Origin: Ramlibacter monticola
GTDB taxonomy: Bacteria > Pseudomonadota > Gammaproteobacteria > Burkholderiales > Burkholderiaceae_C
DNA length: 64,000 bases
Assembly: GCF_016722785.1 (NCBI RefSeq)
Contig: NZ_JAEQNE010000001.1
Coordinates: 1,550,001-1,614,000 of the forward strand
Direction: 5' to 3'
In this document: piece after piece, positions 1 through 8,419 of the stretch
Position numbering within the stretch: position 1 is the first letter of the stretch
Layout: each line of letters opens with the position of its first letter
Made by a program: the position numbers and the translations under genes
The notes under the pieces: generated by a model
Database searches by the model: none
What the model was told of the DNA's origin: nothing
The model's input: the letters and a program-made list of their open reading frames with translations, nothing else

Positions 1-224
1 CACTGCTCCACCTGGCCGCCATCGGCGTTGTGGATCACGTATTCGAAATCGACCCCCGGCGCCGGCGACGGCCGCACGCTCAGGATCTGGTCGGCGCCGA
101 CGCCGAAGTGGCGGTCGGCCAGTTGCCGGTACTGCTCCGGCGCGAGGTTCAGGCGCTGGCGTGTTTCGTCGAGCACGACGAAGTCGTTGCCCGCGCCCTG
201 CATCTTGGTAAAGCGGATGCGCAT
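1..224 (-). CDS. dapF: Diaminopimelate epimerase, N-terminal part (cut by window edge)
   Basis: Diaminopimelate epimerase converts LL- to meso-diaminopimelate in the cytoplasm, supplying lysine and peptidoglycan synthesis. Only the first 74 codons are present, read leftward from ATG at 224. The start [19 protein letters not shown] is the family's N-terminal signature. The last complete residues are NADGGQVEQ, and the two bases left at the edge (TG) would begin the catalytic Cys of the usual EQCGNG motif, so the cut falls inside that codon. The gene lies 7 bp downstream of the isomerase gene on the same strand and is probably cotranscribed with it. Confidence 0.93.
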   Translation of the reverse strand, partial: MRIRFTKMQGAGNDFVVLDETRQRLNLAPEQYRQLADRHFGVGADQILSVRPSPAPGVDFEYVIHNADGGQVEQ

Positions 225-231
225 GCGGCGA

Positions 232-870
232 TTATCCGCGCTGTCGCAGCTGCGCGAGCGCGCGGTCGACGAAGAAGAGGCGGTCCTGGCCCCACCAGCG
301 CTCCGGGTGGCCGGGGATGATGAAGGTGGGCGCGCCGAACACACCCAGCCGCACCGCTTCCTCGCTGTAGGCACGGTATTGCTGCTGCACGGCCTCCGAG
401 CGCTCCAGCGCCTGCAGCGCCGCGCCGTCGTAGCCGTTCTCCTCGGCGACCCGGATGCGCACGTCCGCGAGCGAGGTGTCGCGCTCCTCCGCCCACAGGG
501 CTCGCAGCAGCGCGTGCGACAGCACGAAGGCGTCCAGCCCCTGCTGCTGCGCCGCGATCACCATCCAGCCGGCGTACTTGTTCCACTCGGGGTCCGCCGG
601 CATGGACTGCGGATAGTGCTTCGGCTCGAGGTTCAGCGGCAGGCCCAGGTAGTCGCGCCAGCGCGCCAGTTCCTCGGCGTGGTAGCTGCGCCGCGCCGGC
701 GGCCGCGTGCGGATCGGGATGCCGCCGGTCTGCACCACCACGGCCTGGAAGTCGTAGGGCTTCAGCACCAGCTTCACGCGATGGCGGCGGACGATGTCCT
801 GCAACTGCGGCCCGGCAAAATAGGCCCACGGCGATGACAGGCTGTAATAGCAGTCCAGTTGAATCGTCAT
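232..870 (-). CDS. DsbA-fold 2-hydroxychromene-2-carboxylate isomerase-like protein
   Basis: A 212-residue protein of the kappa-GST/DsbA-like thioredoxin fold. It has an N-terminal [11 protein letters not shown] motif, with Ser where DsbA has CxxC and where HCCA isomerases keep the catalytic Ser, a cis-Pro loop [10 protein letters not shown] near residue 180, and WGQDRL near the C terminus. Relatives isomerise hydroxychromene-carboxylates in aromatic ring degradation or act as glutathione-dependent isomerases; the substrate here is not known. ATG at 870 was chosen because upstream codons would run into the divergent monooxygenase gene. It is the first gene of a likely pair with dapF. A second family member lies at 55177-55767. 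Confidence 0.8.
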   Translation of the reverse strand: MTIQLDCYYSLSSPWAYFAGPQLQDIVRRHRVKLVLKPYDFQAVVVQTGGIPIRTRPPARRSYHAEELARWRDYLGLPLNLEPKHYPQSMPADPEWNKYAGWMVIAAQQQGLDAFVLSHALLRALWAEERDTSLADVRIRVAEENGYDGAALQALERSEAVQQQYRAYSEEAVRLGVFGAPTFIIPGHPERWWGQDRLFFVDRALAQLRQRG

Positions 871-887
871 CCGCGGATTATCAGCCT

Positions 888-2390
888 GTGATCCCCTCCT
901 TCTCCGAACTGCCGCCGGTCCCGGCGCAGTCCGTCGCCAGCGAACGCCAGCCCGAAGCTTTGGCGCGCCTGGCACGCGATGCTCGCGCCGACCTGGCCCG
1001 CCTGAACCTGCCGCCCGCGAACTGGGTCCCGTCCGCCGAGGGTCCCCAAGGTCAGGCCGTGCTCGACGTGCTGGTGGTGGGCGCCGGCATGTGCGGCCAG
1101 ACCGCCGCCTGCGCGCTGCTGCGCGAGGGCGTCGCCAACGTGCGCGTGATCGACCGCGCCGCCCGCGGCGAGGAAGGGCCCTGGGGCACCTATGCCCGCA
1201 TGGTCACCCTGCGCAGCCCCAAGCACCTGACCGGCCCCGACCTGGGCGTCCCCTCCCTGACCTTCCGCGCCTGGTACGAGGCGCAGCACGGCGAGGCAGG
1301 CTGGGCGGCGCTGCACAAGGTGGGCCGGCTGGACTGGCGCGACTACCTGCTGTGGGTGCGCGACACGGTCGGCCTGCGCGTGGACAACGGCGTCTCGCTG
1401 GTCTCGCTGGAGGACGAGGCGGGGCTGCTGCGGGCCCGCCTGCAATCCGCCGCCGGCCCCGAGACCGTGTGGGCGCGCAAGGTGGTGCTGGCCCTCGGGC
1501 GCGAAGGCAGCGGCGCCCCGCGCTGGCCTGCGTTCTCCTCCCTGCGCCGCGAGGACCCGCTGGCGGCCGGCCGCGTGTTCCACTCCGCCGACGCGATCCC
1601 CTTCGAGGCGCTGCGCGGGCGCCGGATCGGCGTGCTGGGCGCGGGCGCCTCCGCCTTCGACAATGCGGCCTGCGCGCTGGAGGCGGGCGCGCGCGTGGAG
1701 CTGTTCGCGCGCCGACCCTTCCTGCCGCAGGTGAACAAGAGCAAGTGGACCTCGTTCCCGGGCTTCTTCCGCGGCTATGAGTCGCTCGATGACCAGCGCA
1801 AGTGGCGCTTCTACACCTACATCTTCGACGAGCAGGTGCCGCCGCCGTGGGAGACCGTGCGGCGCTGCGATGCGCATGCGGGCTTCGGCGCGCGCCTGGC
1901 GACGCCGTGGCTGGACGTGCAGCCGCAGCGCGATGGCGTCCGCGTCGTGACGCCGCAGGGCAGCGAGCAGTTCGATGCGGTCCTCTTCGGCACCGGCTTC
2001 GACGTGGACCTGCTGGAGCGCCCGGAACTGGCCCGCTACGTCGATGCGATCGACACCTGGGCCCGGCACGTGCGGCCGGAGCAGGCGGCGGCGCACCCGG
2101 AGGCGGCGCGCTTCCCCTATCTCGGTCCCGGCTTCGAACTGCGCGGGTCCGGCGCAGCGCATGCGCAGGCCCTCGCGGGCATCCACCTGTTCAACTGGGG
2201 CAGCACGATGAGCCAGGGCGCGCTGGCCGGGGACATCCCCGGCCTGGCGATCGGCGCGGGGCGGCTGGCGCAATCCATCGCGCGCGACCTGTTCGTGGCC
2301 GATGCGGACCTGCACTGGGCGCGCCTGCAGGCGCTGGAGGAGCCGGAGTTGCTGCCGACGCGCTGGTATGTGCCGCCGGGGGAGCGGTGA
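888..2390 (+). CDS. Flavin-containing monooxygenase-like FAD/NAD(P)-binding oxidoreductase
   Basis: A 500-residue protein with two Rossmann dinucleotide motifs: VVGAGMCG at about residues 63-70 (FAD) and VLGAGASAFDNA from about 249 (NAD(P)H). This is the two-domain layout of flavin-dependent N-/Baeyer-Villiger-type monooxygenases. It probably oxygenates a small organic substrate in the cytoplasm; no neighbour identifies it. GTG at 888 gives MIPSFSELPP and leaves 17 bp to the divergent isomerase start. An in-frame ATG at 834 would overlap that gene's coding start and is less likely. It is transcribed alone and followed by a large inverted repeat that separates it from a convergent gene. Confidence 0.75.
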   Translation: MIPSFSELPPVPAQSVASERQPEALARLARDARADLARLNLPPANWVPSAEGPQGQAVLDVLVVGAGMCGQTAACALLREGVANVRVIDRAARGEEGPWGTYARMVTLRSPKHLTGPDLGVPSLTFRAWYEAQHGEAGWAALHKVGRLDWRDYLLWVRDTVGLRVDNGVSLVSLEDEAGLLRARLQSAAGPETVWARKVVLALGREGSGAPRWPAFSSLRREDPLAAGRVFHSADAIPFEALRGRRIGVLGAGASAFDNAACALEAGARVELFARRPFLPQVNKSKWTSFPGFFRGYESLDDQRKWRFYTYIFDEQVPPPWETVRRCDAHAGFGARLATPWLDVQPQRDGVRVVTPQGSEQFDAVLFGTGFDVDLLERPELARYVDAIDTWARHVRPEQAAAHPEAARFPYLGPGFELRGSGAAHAQALAGIHLFNWGSTMSQGALAGDIPGLAIGAGRLAQSIARDLFVADADLHWARLQALEEPELLPTRWYVPPGER

Positions 2391-2404
2391 GGGTGTAGGA
2401 AAAC

Positions 2405-2525
2405 AAACCAGACAACCGAACGCAGAGGGCGCAGAAGTACGCAAAAGCCGCAGAACAAACCTTCAAAGGATTTTTCTGCGCCCTCTGCGGACCCTCTGCG
2501 CCCTCTGCGTTCGGTTGTCTGGTTT
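2405..2525. repeat. 31-bp perfect inverted repeat with internal direct repeats
   Basis: Arms 2405-2435 and 2495-2525 are exact reverse complements (31 bp) around a 59-bp loop. The arms carry the unit CGCAGAGGGCGCAG. Its complement CTGCGCCCTCTGCG occurs twice, at 2476-2489 and 2496-2509, giving a 20-bp tandem period. The element sits between the convergent monooxygenase and TctC genes, where a strong cruciform or hairpin could act as a bidirectional terminator. Compositionally it looks like a dispersed repeat family rather than ordinary intergenic DNA. Confidence 0.85.
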
Positions 2526-2541
2526 TCGCCTGCTCAGCGCC

Positions 2542-3543
2542 CTACTCGATCGAGATGTTCGCCGCCCGCACCACCTCCGCCCACTTCTGGCGGTTGTTGC
2601 GCACCGTCACCCGGAACTGCTCCGGCGTCTCCAGCCGCACCGTGTTGCCCGCGCCCTCCAGCCTGGCGCGGATCTCCGGTTGCTGCAGCACCTGGCGCAC
2701 CGCGGCATTCAGCTTGCCGACCACGGCCGGATCCGTCCCCTTCGGAGCGAACAGCGCGAACCAGGTGGAGCTGTCGAAGGCCTGCGTGCCCGGGATTCCG
2801 CTTTCGGCGATCGCGGGCACTTCCTGCACGGCGGCCACGCGCTTCGGCGTCGTCACGCCCAGCAGCCGCACCTTGCCCGCCTTGTACTGCGTCAGCACGG
2901 TCTGCACCTGGTTCATGATGCAGCAGGTCTCGCCCTTCAGCACCGCCTGCATGGCCTCGGGCCCGCCCTTGTAGGGCACGTGCACCATGTTCAGCCCCAG
3001 CCGCGAATTCAGTTCGGCGAAGGCCATGTGCGTGCCGGTGCCCTGCCCCGTCGAGGCGTAGTTGTACTTGCCGGGATTGGCGCGAACCAGGTCCACGAAC
3101 TCCTTCAGCGTCTTCACGTCCATCACCTCGGGATTGATGGTGAGCACGTTGGACACGTCCAGGATGGGCGCCACCGGCACGAAGTCGGCCTCGACGTCGA
3201 AGGGCAGCTTCTTGTAGAGGGCGGCGTTCACGCCGTGCGTGGCGGCGGTGCCGAACACCAGCGTGTAGCCGTCCGGCCTGGCGCGCGACACGTATTCGCT
3301 CGCCACGTTGCCGGCCGCGCCCACCTTGTAGTCGATCACCACCGGCTGCCCCAGCGCCTTGCCGAGCGGCTCCTGGATCGTGCGCGCCACCACGTCCACG
3401 CCGGAGCCGGCCGGGAAGGTCATGACGAAGGTGACGGGGTGCTGCGGCCAGTCGGCGGGCGCCTGGGCGAAGGCGGCGAGGGACAGGGCGGACAGGACGG
3501 ACAGGGCCGCGGCGAAGACGCGGCGTGCGATCGGCAGGCGCAT
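2542..3543 (-). CDS. TctC/Bug family periplasmic solute-binding protein
   Basis: A 333-residue secreted binding protein. A signal peptide (MRLPIARRVFAAALSVLSAL up to AFAQA) is followed by the Bug-family fold with VTFVMTFPAGSGVDVVAR, the HVPYKGG ligand-loop motif and YASTGQGTGTH. Bug proteins bind carboxylates or other small acids in the periplasm and normally deliver them to TctAB permeases, but no tctA or tctB is nearby, so this is one of the orphan copies typical of Burkholderiales. ATG at 3543 has a GGAG about 10 bases upstream. An in-frame ATG at 3576 would spoil the signal peptide. Confidence 0.88.
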   Translation of the reverse strand: MRLPIARRVFAAALSVLSALSLAAFAQAPADWPQHPVTFVMTFPAGSGVDVVARTIQEPLGKALGQPVVIDYKVGAAGNVASEYVSRARPDGYTLVFGTAATHGVNAALYKKLPFDVEADFVPVAPILDVSNVLTINPEVMDVKTLKEFVDLVRANPGKYNYASTGQGTGTHMAFAELNSRLGLNMVHVPYKGGPEAMQAVLKGETCCIMNQVQTVLTQYKAGKVRLLGVTTPKRVAAVQEVPAIAESGIPGTQAFDSSTWFALFAPKGTDPAVVGKLNAAVRQVLQQPEIRARLEGAGNTVRLETPEQFRVTVRNNRQKWAEVVRAANISIE

Positions 3544-3648
3544 GAAGCGAAGGCTCCGGAATGGTCGATACCCCATTCTGGCAAGCCGCGCGCCTCCGTG
3601 CCACCAGAAGCTTATTCTTGCGGGTCGATCCCTGGACGAGAGAGAGCC

Positions 3649-4188
3649 ATGCGCATCCCCGACTGGACCCCCGAACGCAAGCCGCAGCCGCAGGAACTGG
3701 TACAGGCAATCCTGGAGCGTCGCGGCGGCGCCCTCCTGAACCTGGACCGCGCCCTGCTCTGGAGCGAGCCGCTCGCGCGCGGCTGGAACACCTACCTGAA
3801 GGCCGTGCGCACGGGCCTCGGCGCGAGCCGGCAGTTGCGCGAGCTGGGCATCTGCACCGTGGCGCTCCTCACCGGCGCGCACTATGAGTACCACCACCAC
3901 GCGCCGGACTACCTGGCCGCCGGCGGCACGCAGGCCGGGCTGGACGCGCTGCAGGCCTACGTGCGCTCCGGTGCGCGCGGCGAGCCGCAGGGGCTGGCGG
4001 GCGACGAGGCGCTGGTGGCGCAGTACGCAGCGCAGATGACGCGGGACGTGAAGGTCGAGGACGCGCTGTTCGCGCGCATGCAGGCGCGCTTCGACACGAC
4101 GGAACTGGTGGAGATCACCTCCGCCATCGCGACGTACAACATGGTCGCGCGCTTCCTGCTGGCGCTCGGTGTCACCCCGGAAGACTGA
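3649..4188 (+). CDS. Carboxymuconolactone decarboxylase/AhpD-like family protein
   Basis: A 179-residue, all-helical protein of the CMD/AhpD superfamily. The family signature region RELGICTVALLTGAHYEYHHH lies near residues 64-84. The peroxidatic CxxC pair of AhpD is absent (one Cys only), so this is the non-redox CMD-like branch whose functions are mostly unknown. The C terminus ELVEITSAIATYNMVARF is also typical. ATG at 3649 follows a purine-rich GAGAGAG ribosome-binding stretch. It is divergent from the TctC gene by 105 bp and stands alone. Confidence 0.75.
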   Translation: MRIPDWTPERKPQPQELVQAILERRGGALLNLDRALLWSEPLARGWNTYLKAVRTGLGASRQLRELGICTVALLTGAHYEYHHHAPDYLAAGGTQAGLDALQAYVRSGARGEPQGLAGDEALVAQYAAQMTRDVKVEDALFARMQARFDTTELVEITSAIATYNMVARFLLALGVTPED

Positions 4189-4531
4189 GGCGCTTTGGCT
4201 TCTGCCTGCGCTGCCGTCGCGGTGAGGCTTCCACGTACGCTGTCGCCTGCGTCCGTTGCCTCGGCGCCGGATCGGAGGGCGGTCGAGAAGGCCAGGGCCT
4301 CCGGAGATCGCGCTCGGCAGGGCCGGGACGGGTCACTGTCCGACTCGGCGACATAAAGGAGGAGGCGCGGGCGCGGCCCTCGTCCGGGCCGGGGCTCTCA
4401 TCCGCGCCGGGGGACAGTCGCAGAGGCGGACAGTGGCCCGTCCCGGCCCGGCGCAGAAGCAGCGGGCACCATGGCGGCCGCCGCGGTTCCCGCCTCGCCT
4501 CGCCCCGTCCCGTCCCGTCCCGCTCGCAAGC
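4189..4531. other. 343-bp intergenic region holding an imperfect inverted repeat
   Basis: No credible gene is seen here. The region separates the convergent CMD gene and second TctC gene. It contains the 22-bp inverted repeat described separately (4321-4342 against 4427-4448) and a run of CGTCCC repeats at about 4503-4520. The longest frames here are low-complexity Arg/Pro/Gly translations with no family resemblance. Confidence 0.6.
4321..4448. repeat. 22-bp inverted repeat, one mismatch, about 84-bp loop
   Basis: GGCCGGGACGGGTCACTGTC at 4321 onward is repeated in reverse complement at 4427-4448, with 21 of 22 positions identical. The next ten inner positions are also partly complementary (6 of 10). 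The element lies in the gene-free gap between convergent genes and could form a long stem or be the termini of a small non-autonomous element. Confidence 0.75.
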
Positions 4532-5509
4532 CTACTCCGGCTTGATGTTGTTCTCCTTCACCACCACCGCCCACGTCTCGATCTGCCGGTCGATGAACGC
4601 CGTGGCCGCCTCCGGGCTGCCGCCCATGAGCGCGATGCCCTGGCCGGCGAGCTTCTGCGCGATCTCCGGCACCTGCAGCGCCTTGTTGATCTCGTCGTTC
4701 ATGCGGTGCACGATCTCCGGCGGCACCCTGGCCGAGGCCAGCACGCCCCACCACGCACGCGCGTCGAAGTCGGGGAAGCCGCTCTCCGCCACCGTGGGCA
4801 CGTCGGGCAGTTCCGGCGCGCGCTTCGCGGTGGTCACCGCCAGCGGCCGCAGCCGCTTGCTGTCGATGTGCGGCTTGGTCACGAACACCGAGGCCACCGA
4901 CAGCGGCACGTGGCCGGCCACGGCATCCTGCATCAGCGGCCCGCCGCCCTTGTAGGGCACGTGCGTCATCTCCAGGCCGCCGCGGCGCACGAGCATGGCC
5001 ATGGCCAGGTGGCTCAGGCTGCCGGAGCCGACCGAGCCGAAGCTGATGTTCTTCTTCCCCTTCGCCGCCGCCAGCACGTCGGCGAAAGTCTTGTACTCGG
5101 AGGCGGCCGGCGTGGCGATCACCATGGGCGCGGTGCCGATCACGATCACGGGCGCGATGTCCTTGCGCGTGTCGTAGGGCATGCTGGGCATCAGGCTCGG
5201 GTTGACGCCGTGGGTGTCGAACACCACCGCATACGTGTAGCCGTCCGGCGGCGCCGACAGCACGGCGTGCGTGCCGATCACGCCGGAGGCGCCCACCTTG
5301 TTCTCGACGATCACCGTCTGCCCGAGCTGCGTCGTCAGTTGCTGCGCCAGGATGCGGGAGACCTGGTCGACCGAGCCGCCGGGCGGGAACACGGCGACCA
5401 GCCTGACCGGCTGCCGCTTCGGCCAGTCCCCGGTCTGGGCCTGCAGGGGCGCGGCGGCGCAGGCCAGCAGCGCCAGCGCGGCGAAGAGGATGCGGCGGGT
5501 CGGGTTCAC
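4532..5509 (-). CDS. TctC/Bug family periplasmic solute-binding protein (second copy)
   Basis: A 325-residue secreted binding protein with signal peptide (MNPTRRILFAALALLACAAA, ending near LQAQ) and Bug-family motifs VRLVAVFPPGGSVDQVSR, GSVGSGSLSHLA and THVPYKGGGPLMQ. It probably captures a carboxylate in the periplasm; no TctAB permease is adjacent. GTG at 5509 is chosen as start because GGAGGT lies a few bases upstream and the signal peptide begins there. It is only moderately similar to the copy at 2542-3543 apart from the shared motifs. Its start lies 27 bp from the divergent NUDIX-MBL gene, so the two share a promoter region. Confidence 0.87.
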   Translation of the reverse strand: MNPTRRILFAALALLACAAAPLQAQTGDWPKRQPVRLVAVFPPGGSVDQVSRILAQQLTTQLGQTVIVENKVGASGVIGTHAVLSAPPDGYTYAVVFDTHGVNPSLMPSMPYDTRKDIAPVIVIGTAPMVIATPAASEYKTFADVLAAAKGKKNISFGSVGSGSLSHLAMAMLVRRGGLEMTHVPYKGGGPLMQDAVAGHVPLSVASVFVTKPHIDSKRLRPLAVTTAKRAPELPDVPTVAESGFPDFDARAWWGVLASARVPPEIVHRMNDEINKALQVPEIAQKLAGQGIALMGGSPEAATAFIDRQIETWAVVVKENNIKPE

Positions 5510-5536
5510 GGGCACCTCCGTGATGTAATCGCCGGC

Positions 5537-7171
5537 ATGGTACGAGCCAGCCAGCTTCTGCACCCTCCGCGTGAACCCGCAGTGCCGCGCCCGGCGGCCA
5601 CCGTCCTGCTGCTGCGCGACGGCGAAGCCGGGCTCGAGGTCCTGATGACCCGCCGCTCCCCCACCGCCAGCTTCGCGCCCGGCGCCTACGTGTTCCCCGG
5701 CGGCGGCATCGACGCCGCCGACGCGCAGGCGCACGGGCTCGCGGCGCGGCGCCCCACGCAGTCGGACGAACGCCTGACCCAGGCGATCGCCGCGATCCGC
5801 GAGAGCTTCGAGGAGCTGGGCGTGCTGCTGGCCCGGCATGCCGACGGCAGCCCCGTCGCCCCGGGCGAAGTCGCCGGCCTCGACCGCCACGCGCCCTTCG
5901 CTCCCCAGTGCCACCAGCGCGGACTGGTGCTCGCCGCCGACGAGGTCTTCCTGCTGGCGCACTGGATCACCGACCGCGACCTGCCGCGCCGCTTCGACGT
6001 GCCCTTCCTGGTCGCGCGCATGCCGCCCGGCCAGTCGCCGGTGGCCGACGAGGCGGAGCAGTTCGAACCCGTGTGGGTGCGCCCCGCCGACGCGCTGGAG
6101 CGGCACCGGGCCGGCCAGTTCTTCATGATCTTCCCGACCATCCGCACGCTGGAGCGCCTGCGCCCCTACGGCACGGTGGACGGCGTGCTGGCCGCCTGCG
6201 CCAGCGAGCAGCCGCTGTGGACCAGCTGCCCGCGCGCCGGCTTCGTGCAGGGCGCGGAGGCGCGCTTCATGGAGCACGAGATGCAGTACGGCGAACTGGC
6301 CCTCGTCTGCCCCGACGGCCAGCTGCTGCACCACCTGGACTGGCGCACCGACCAGCCCGTGCCGCTGCTGAAGAACGTCACCCGCGTGACCGCGCCCAAT
6401 CCGGGCGTGATGACCGGCCCCGGCACCAACAGCTACCTGGTGGGCGACCCCGAGACCGGCTACATCGCCATCGATCCGGGCCCGGAGGACGCCGAACACC
6501 AGCAGCGCCTCTGGCGCGCCGCGGGCGGCGACATCCGCCTGATCGTGTGCACCCATTCGCATCCGGACCACTCGCCGGGGGCGCGTCCGCTGCAGGCGAT
6601 GTGCCGCAACCAGCCGCCGATCTACGGGCTGCCCTCCGCTCCCACCGCGCGCGCCGCCAGCGAATTCACGCCCGACCGGGTGCTCGCCGACGGCGAGGTC
6701 CTCAGTGTCGCGGGCGCCGGGCAGCAGCACAGCCTGCTGGCGATCCACACGCCGGGCCATGCCGCCAACCACGTCTGCCTGGTCCTGCTGGAAGACGGCC
6801 TGCTGTTCTCCGGCGACCACGTGCTCAATGGCAGCACCACGGTGGTGGACCCCCCGGACGGCGACATGAACGCGTACATCGATTCGCTGGACCGCCTGAT
6901 GGCCGCGTGCGACCGCCACGGCATCGAGTTCATCCTGCCCGCGCACGGCCACGTCCTCGGCCCCGCCCGCAAGGCCATCGAGCAGCTCAAGGCGCACCGG
7001 CTGCACCGCGAGTCGCGCGTGGTCGCCGCCATGCGCGAGCGCCCCGGCGGCACGCTGGACGACTGGGTGGAACTGGCCTACGCCGACGTGCCGCCGCGCA
7101 TGTGGCCGATGGCCAGGCGCTCGCTGCTGGCGCACGTGCAACGGATCGAGGCGCTGCAACTCGCCGGCTGA
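5537..7171 (+). CDS. NUDIX hydrolase - metallo-beta-lactamase fold fusion protein
   Basis: A 544-residue two-domain protein. Residues about 15-230 form a NUDIX domain, with a GGG...AIRESFEELGVLL box matching the Gx5Ex7REUxEExGU pattern. Residues about 270-540 form a metallo-beta-lactamase fold with THSHPDHSPGARPL (HxHxDH-type metal site), HTPGHAANHVCLVL, FSGDHVLNG and ILPAHGHVLG. LACTB2-like MBL proteins hydrolyse RNA or thioesters and NUDIX domains hydrolyse nucleoside diphosphate-X, including CoA. The fused pair may act on one metabolite such as an acyl-CoA or nucleotide derivative, but the substrate is unknown. ATG at 5537 is the first in-frame start after the divergent gene. Confidence 0.82.
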   Translation: MVRASQLLHPPREPAVPRPAATVLLLRDGEAGLEVLMTRRSPTASFAPGAYVFPGGGIDAADAQAHGLAARRPTQSDERLTQAIAAIRESFEELGVLLARHADGSPVAPGEVAGLDRHAPFAPQCHQRGLVLAADEVFLLAHWITDRDLPRRFDVPFLVARMPPGQSPVADEAEQFEPVWVRPADALERHRAGQFFMIFPTIRTLERLRPYGTVDGVLAACASEQPLWTSCPRAGFVQGAEARFMEHEMQYGELALVCPDGQLLHHLDWRTDQPVPLLKNVTRVTAPNPGVMTGPGTNSYLVGDPETGYIAIDPGPEDAEHQQRLWRAAGGDIRLIVCTHSHPDHSPGARPLQAMCRNQPPIYGLPSAPTARAASEFTPDRVLADGEVLSVAGAGQQHSLLAIHTPGHAANHVCLVLLEDGLLFSGDHVLNGSTTVVDPPDGDMNAYIDSLDRLMAACDRHGIEFILPAHGHVLGPARKAIEQLKAHRLHRESRVVAAMRERPGGTLDDWVELAYADVPPRMWPMARRSLLAHVQRIEALQLAG

Positions 7172-7210
7172 CCGTCCCCGGCTACACTGGCCGCAGTGGG
7201 GGGGAGGGCT

Positions 7211-8419
7211 ATGGCGGACAACATGGTGCGGCCGGGCGCGCGGCCGGGCATCGACAGCTACCCGGTGGAGTTCTCGGGCAGCGGCGGCGAGTACTTCCGC
7301 GTCTGGATCGTCAACGTGCTGCTGTCGGTGGTGACGCTCGGCTTCTACACGCCGTTCGCCCGCCGCCGCACCGCGCAGTACTTCTACGGCCACACCGTGG
7401 TGGCCGGCAGCCCGCTCGAATTCACGGCGCAGCAGCGCAAGATGGTGATCGGCTTCGTGCTGCTGGTCGTGCTCTATGGCGCCTTCAAGTTCGCGGAACA
7501 GACCGGGCAGGACACTGTCGCTTCGCTCATGCTGCTGGCCGGCGCCGCGCTGGTGCCCTGGTTCTGGGGCAGCGCGATGCGCTTCCGCCTCAACGCCACG
7601 CGCTGGCGCGGCGTGCGCCTGCAGTTCACCGGCAGCTGGGGCGAGGTGTACCGCGCGAGCTGGCCCCTGTTCGTGATCGCGCTGGCCTGGATCGCGGCCT
7701 TCATGTCGATCGGGGCGCTGTGGCCGGAAGACGGATCGCCCGGGGCGCGGCTGGCGGTGCGGCTGTCCATCCTGTTCGCCCACGTGCTCGCCGCCGTGCT
7801 CGCCACGGTCGCCTGCCTGATGCGCCTCGAGTACAACTACAAGAGCCTGCTGGTGCTGCGCGGGCGCATCGGCGGCCAGCCCGGGCGCTGGAAGCCGGTG
7901 TTCGGCGACTTCGTTCGGATCTGGCTCGCCACGGTGGGCGTGTTCCTGCTGACGCTGCTGGTGGTGGGCGTCGTGCTCGCGCTGGGCCTCGGCGGGTCGA
8001 TCGCCGCCCTGGCGAGCCTGAAGAAGCCGGGCTTCCTGGCGGTCCTGATCGGCCTGGCCATCGCCGTCGGCACGGTGCTGCTGCTGTTCCTCGCCTCGGC
8101 CCCGGCGCGCGCCTACCGCGAGGCGCGCATGTTCCAGCTGGTGTGGAACAACATCGGCGTCAGCCAGGTCGCCCGCTTCCGCTGCCAGCTGCGCGCCGGC
8201 CGCTACATGGGCCTGCGCCTGCGCAACGTGTTCCTCACGCTGCTGACCCTCGGCTTCTTCCGCCCCTTCGCGGTGGTCGCCGAATACCGCATGAGGACCG
8301 AGTCCGTGACGCTGCACGTCAAGGGCGGGCTCGACCAGCTCGCCGGCCAGCTGGCGCGCGAGGAACAGGGCCTGGGCGACGCCATCGCCGACGCGGTGGG
8401 GCTGGGGCTGGTCGGCTGA
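7211..8419 (+). CDS. YjgN (DUF898) family inner-membrane protein
   Basis: A 402-residue polytopic membrane protein with about six hydrophobic segments (roughly residues 30-48, 78-97, 105-125, 155-175, 185-210, 238-300). It carries the DUF898 signature twice: VVTLGFYTPFARRRTAQYFY near the N terminus and TLGFFRPFAVVAEYRM near the C terminus, so it looks like an internal duplication. The function of the family is unknown. ATG at 7211 follows GGGGAGGG, and an in-frame GTG at 7196 lacks such a site. Its stop overlaps the start of the M48 peptidase gene (TGATG), so the two are translationally coupled. Confidence 0.85.
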   Translation: MADNMVRPGARPGIDSYPVEFSGSGGEYFRVWIVNVLLSVVTLGFYTPFARRRTAQYFYGHTVVAGSPLEFTAQQRKMVIGFVLLVVLYGAFKFAEQTGQDTVASLMLLAGAALVPWFWGSAMRFRLNATRWRGVRLQFTGSWGEVYRASWPLFVIALAWIAAFMSIGALWPEDGSPGARLAVRLSILFAHVLAAVLATVACLMRLEYNYKSLLVLRGRIGGQPGRWKPVFGDFVRIWLATVGVFLLTLLVVGVVLALGLGGSIAALASLKKPGFLAVLIGLAIAVGTVLLLFLASAPARAYREARMFQLVWNNIGVSQVARFRCQLRAGRYMGLRLRNVFLTLLTLGFFRPFAVVAEYRMRTESVTLHVKGGLDQLAGQLAREEQGLGDAIADAVGLGLVG

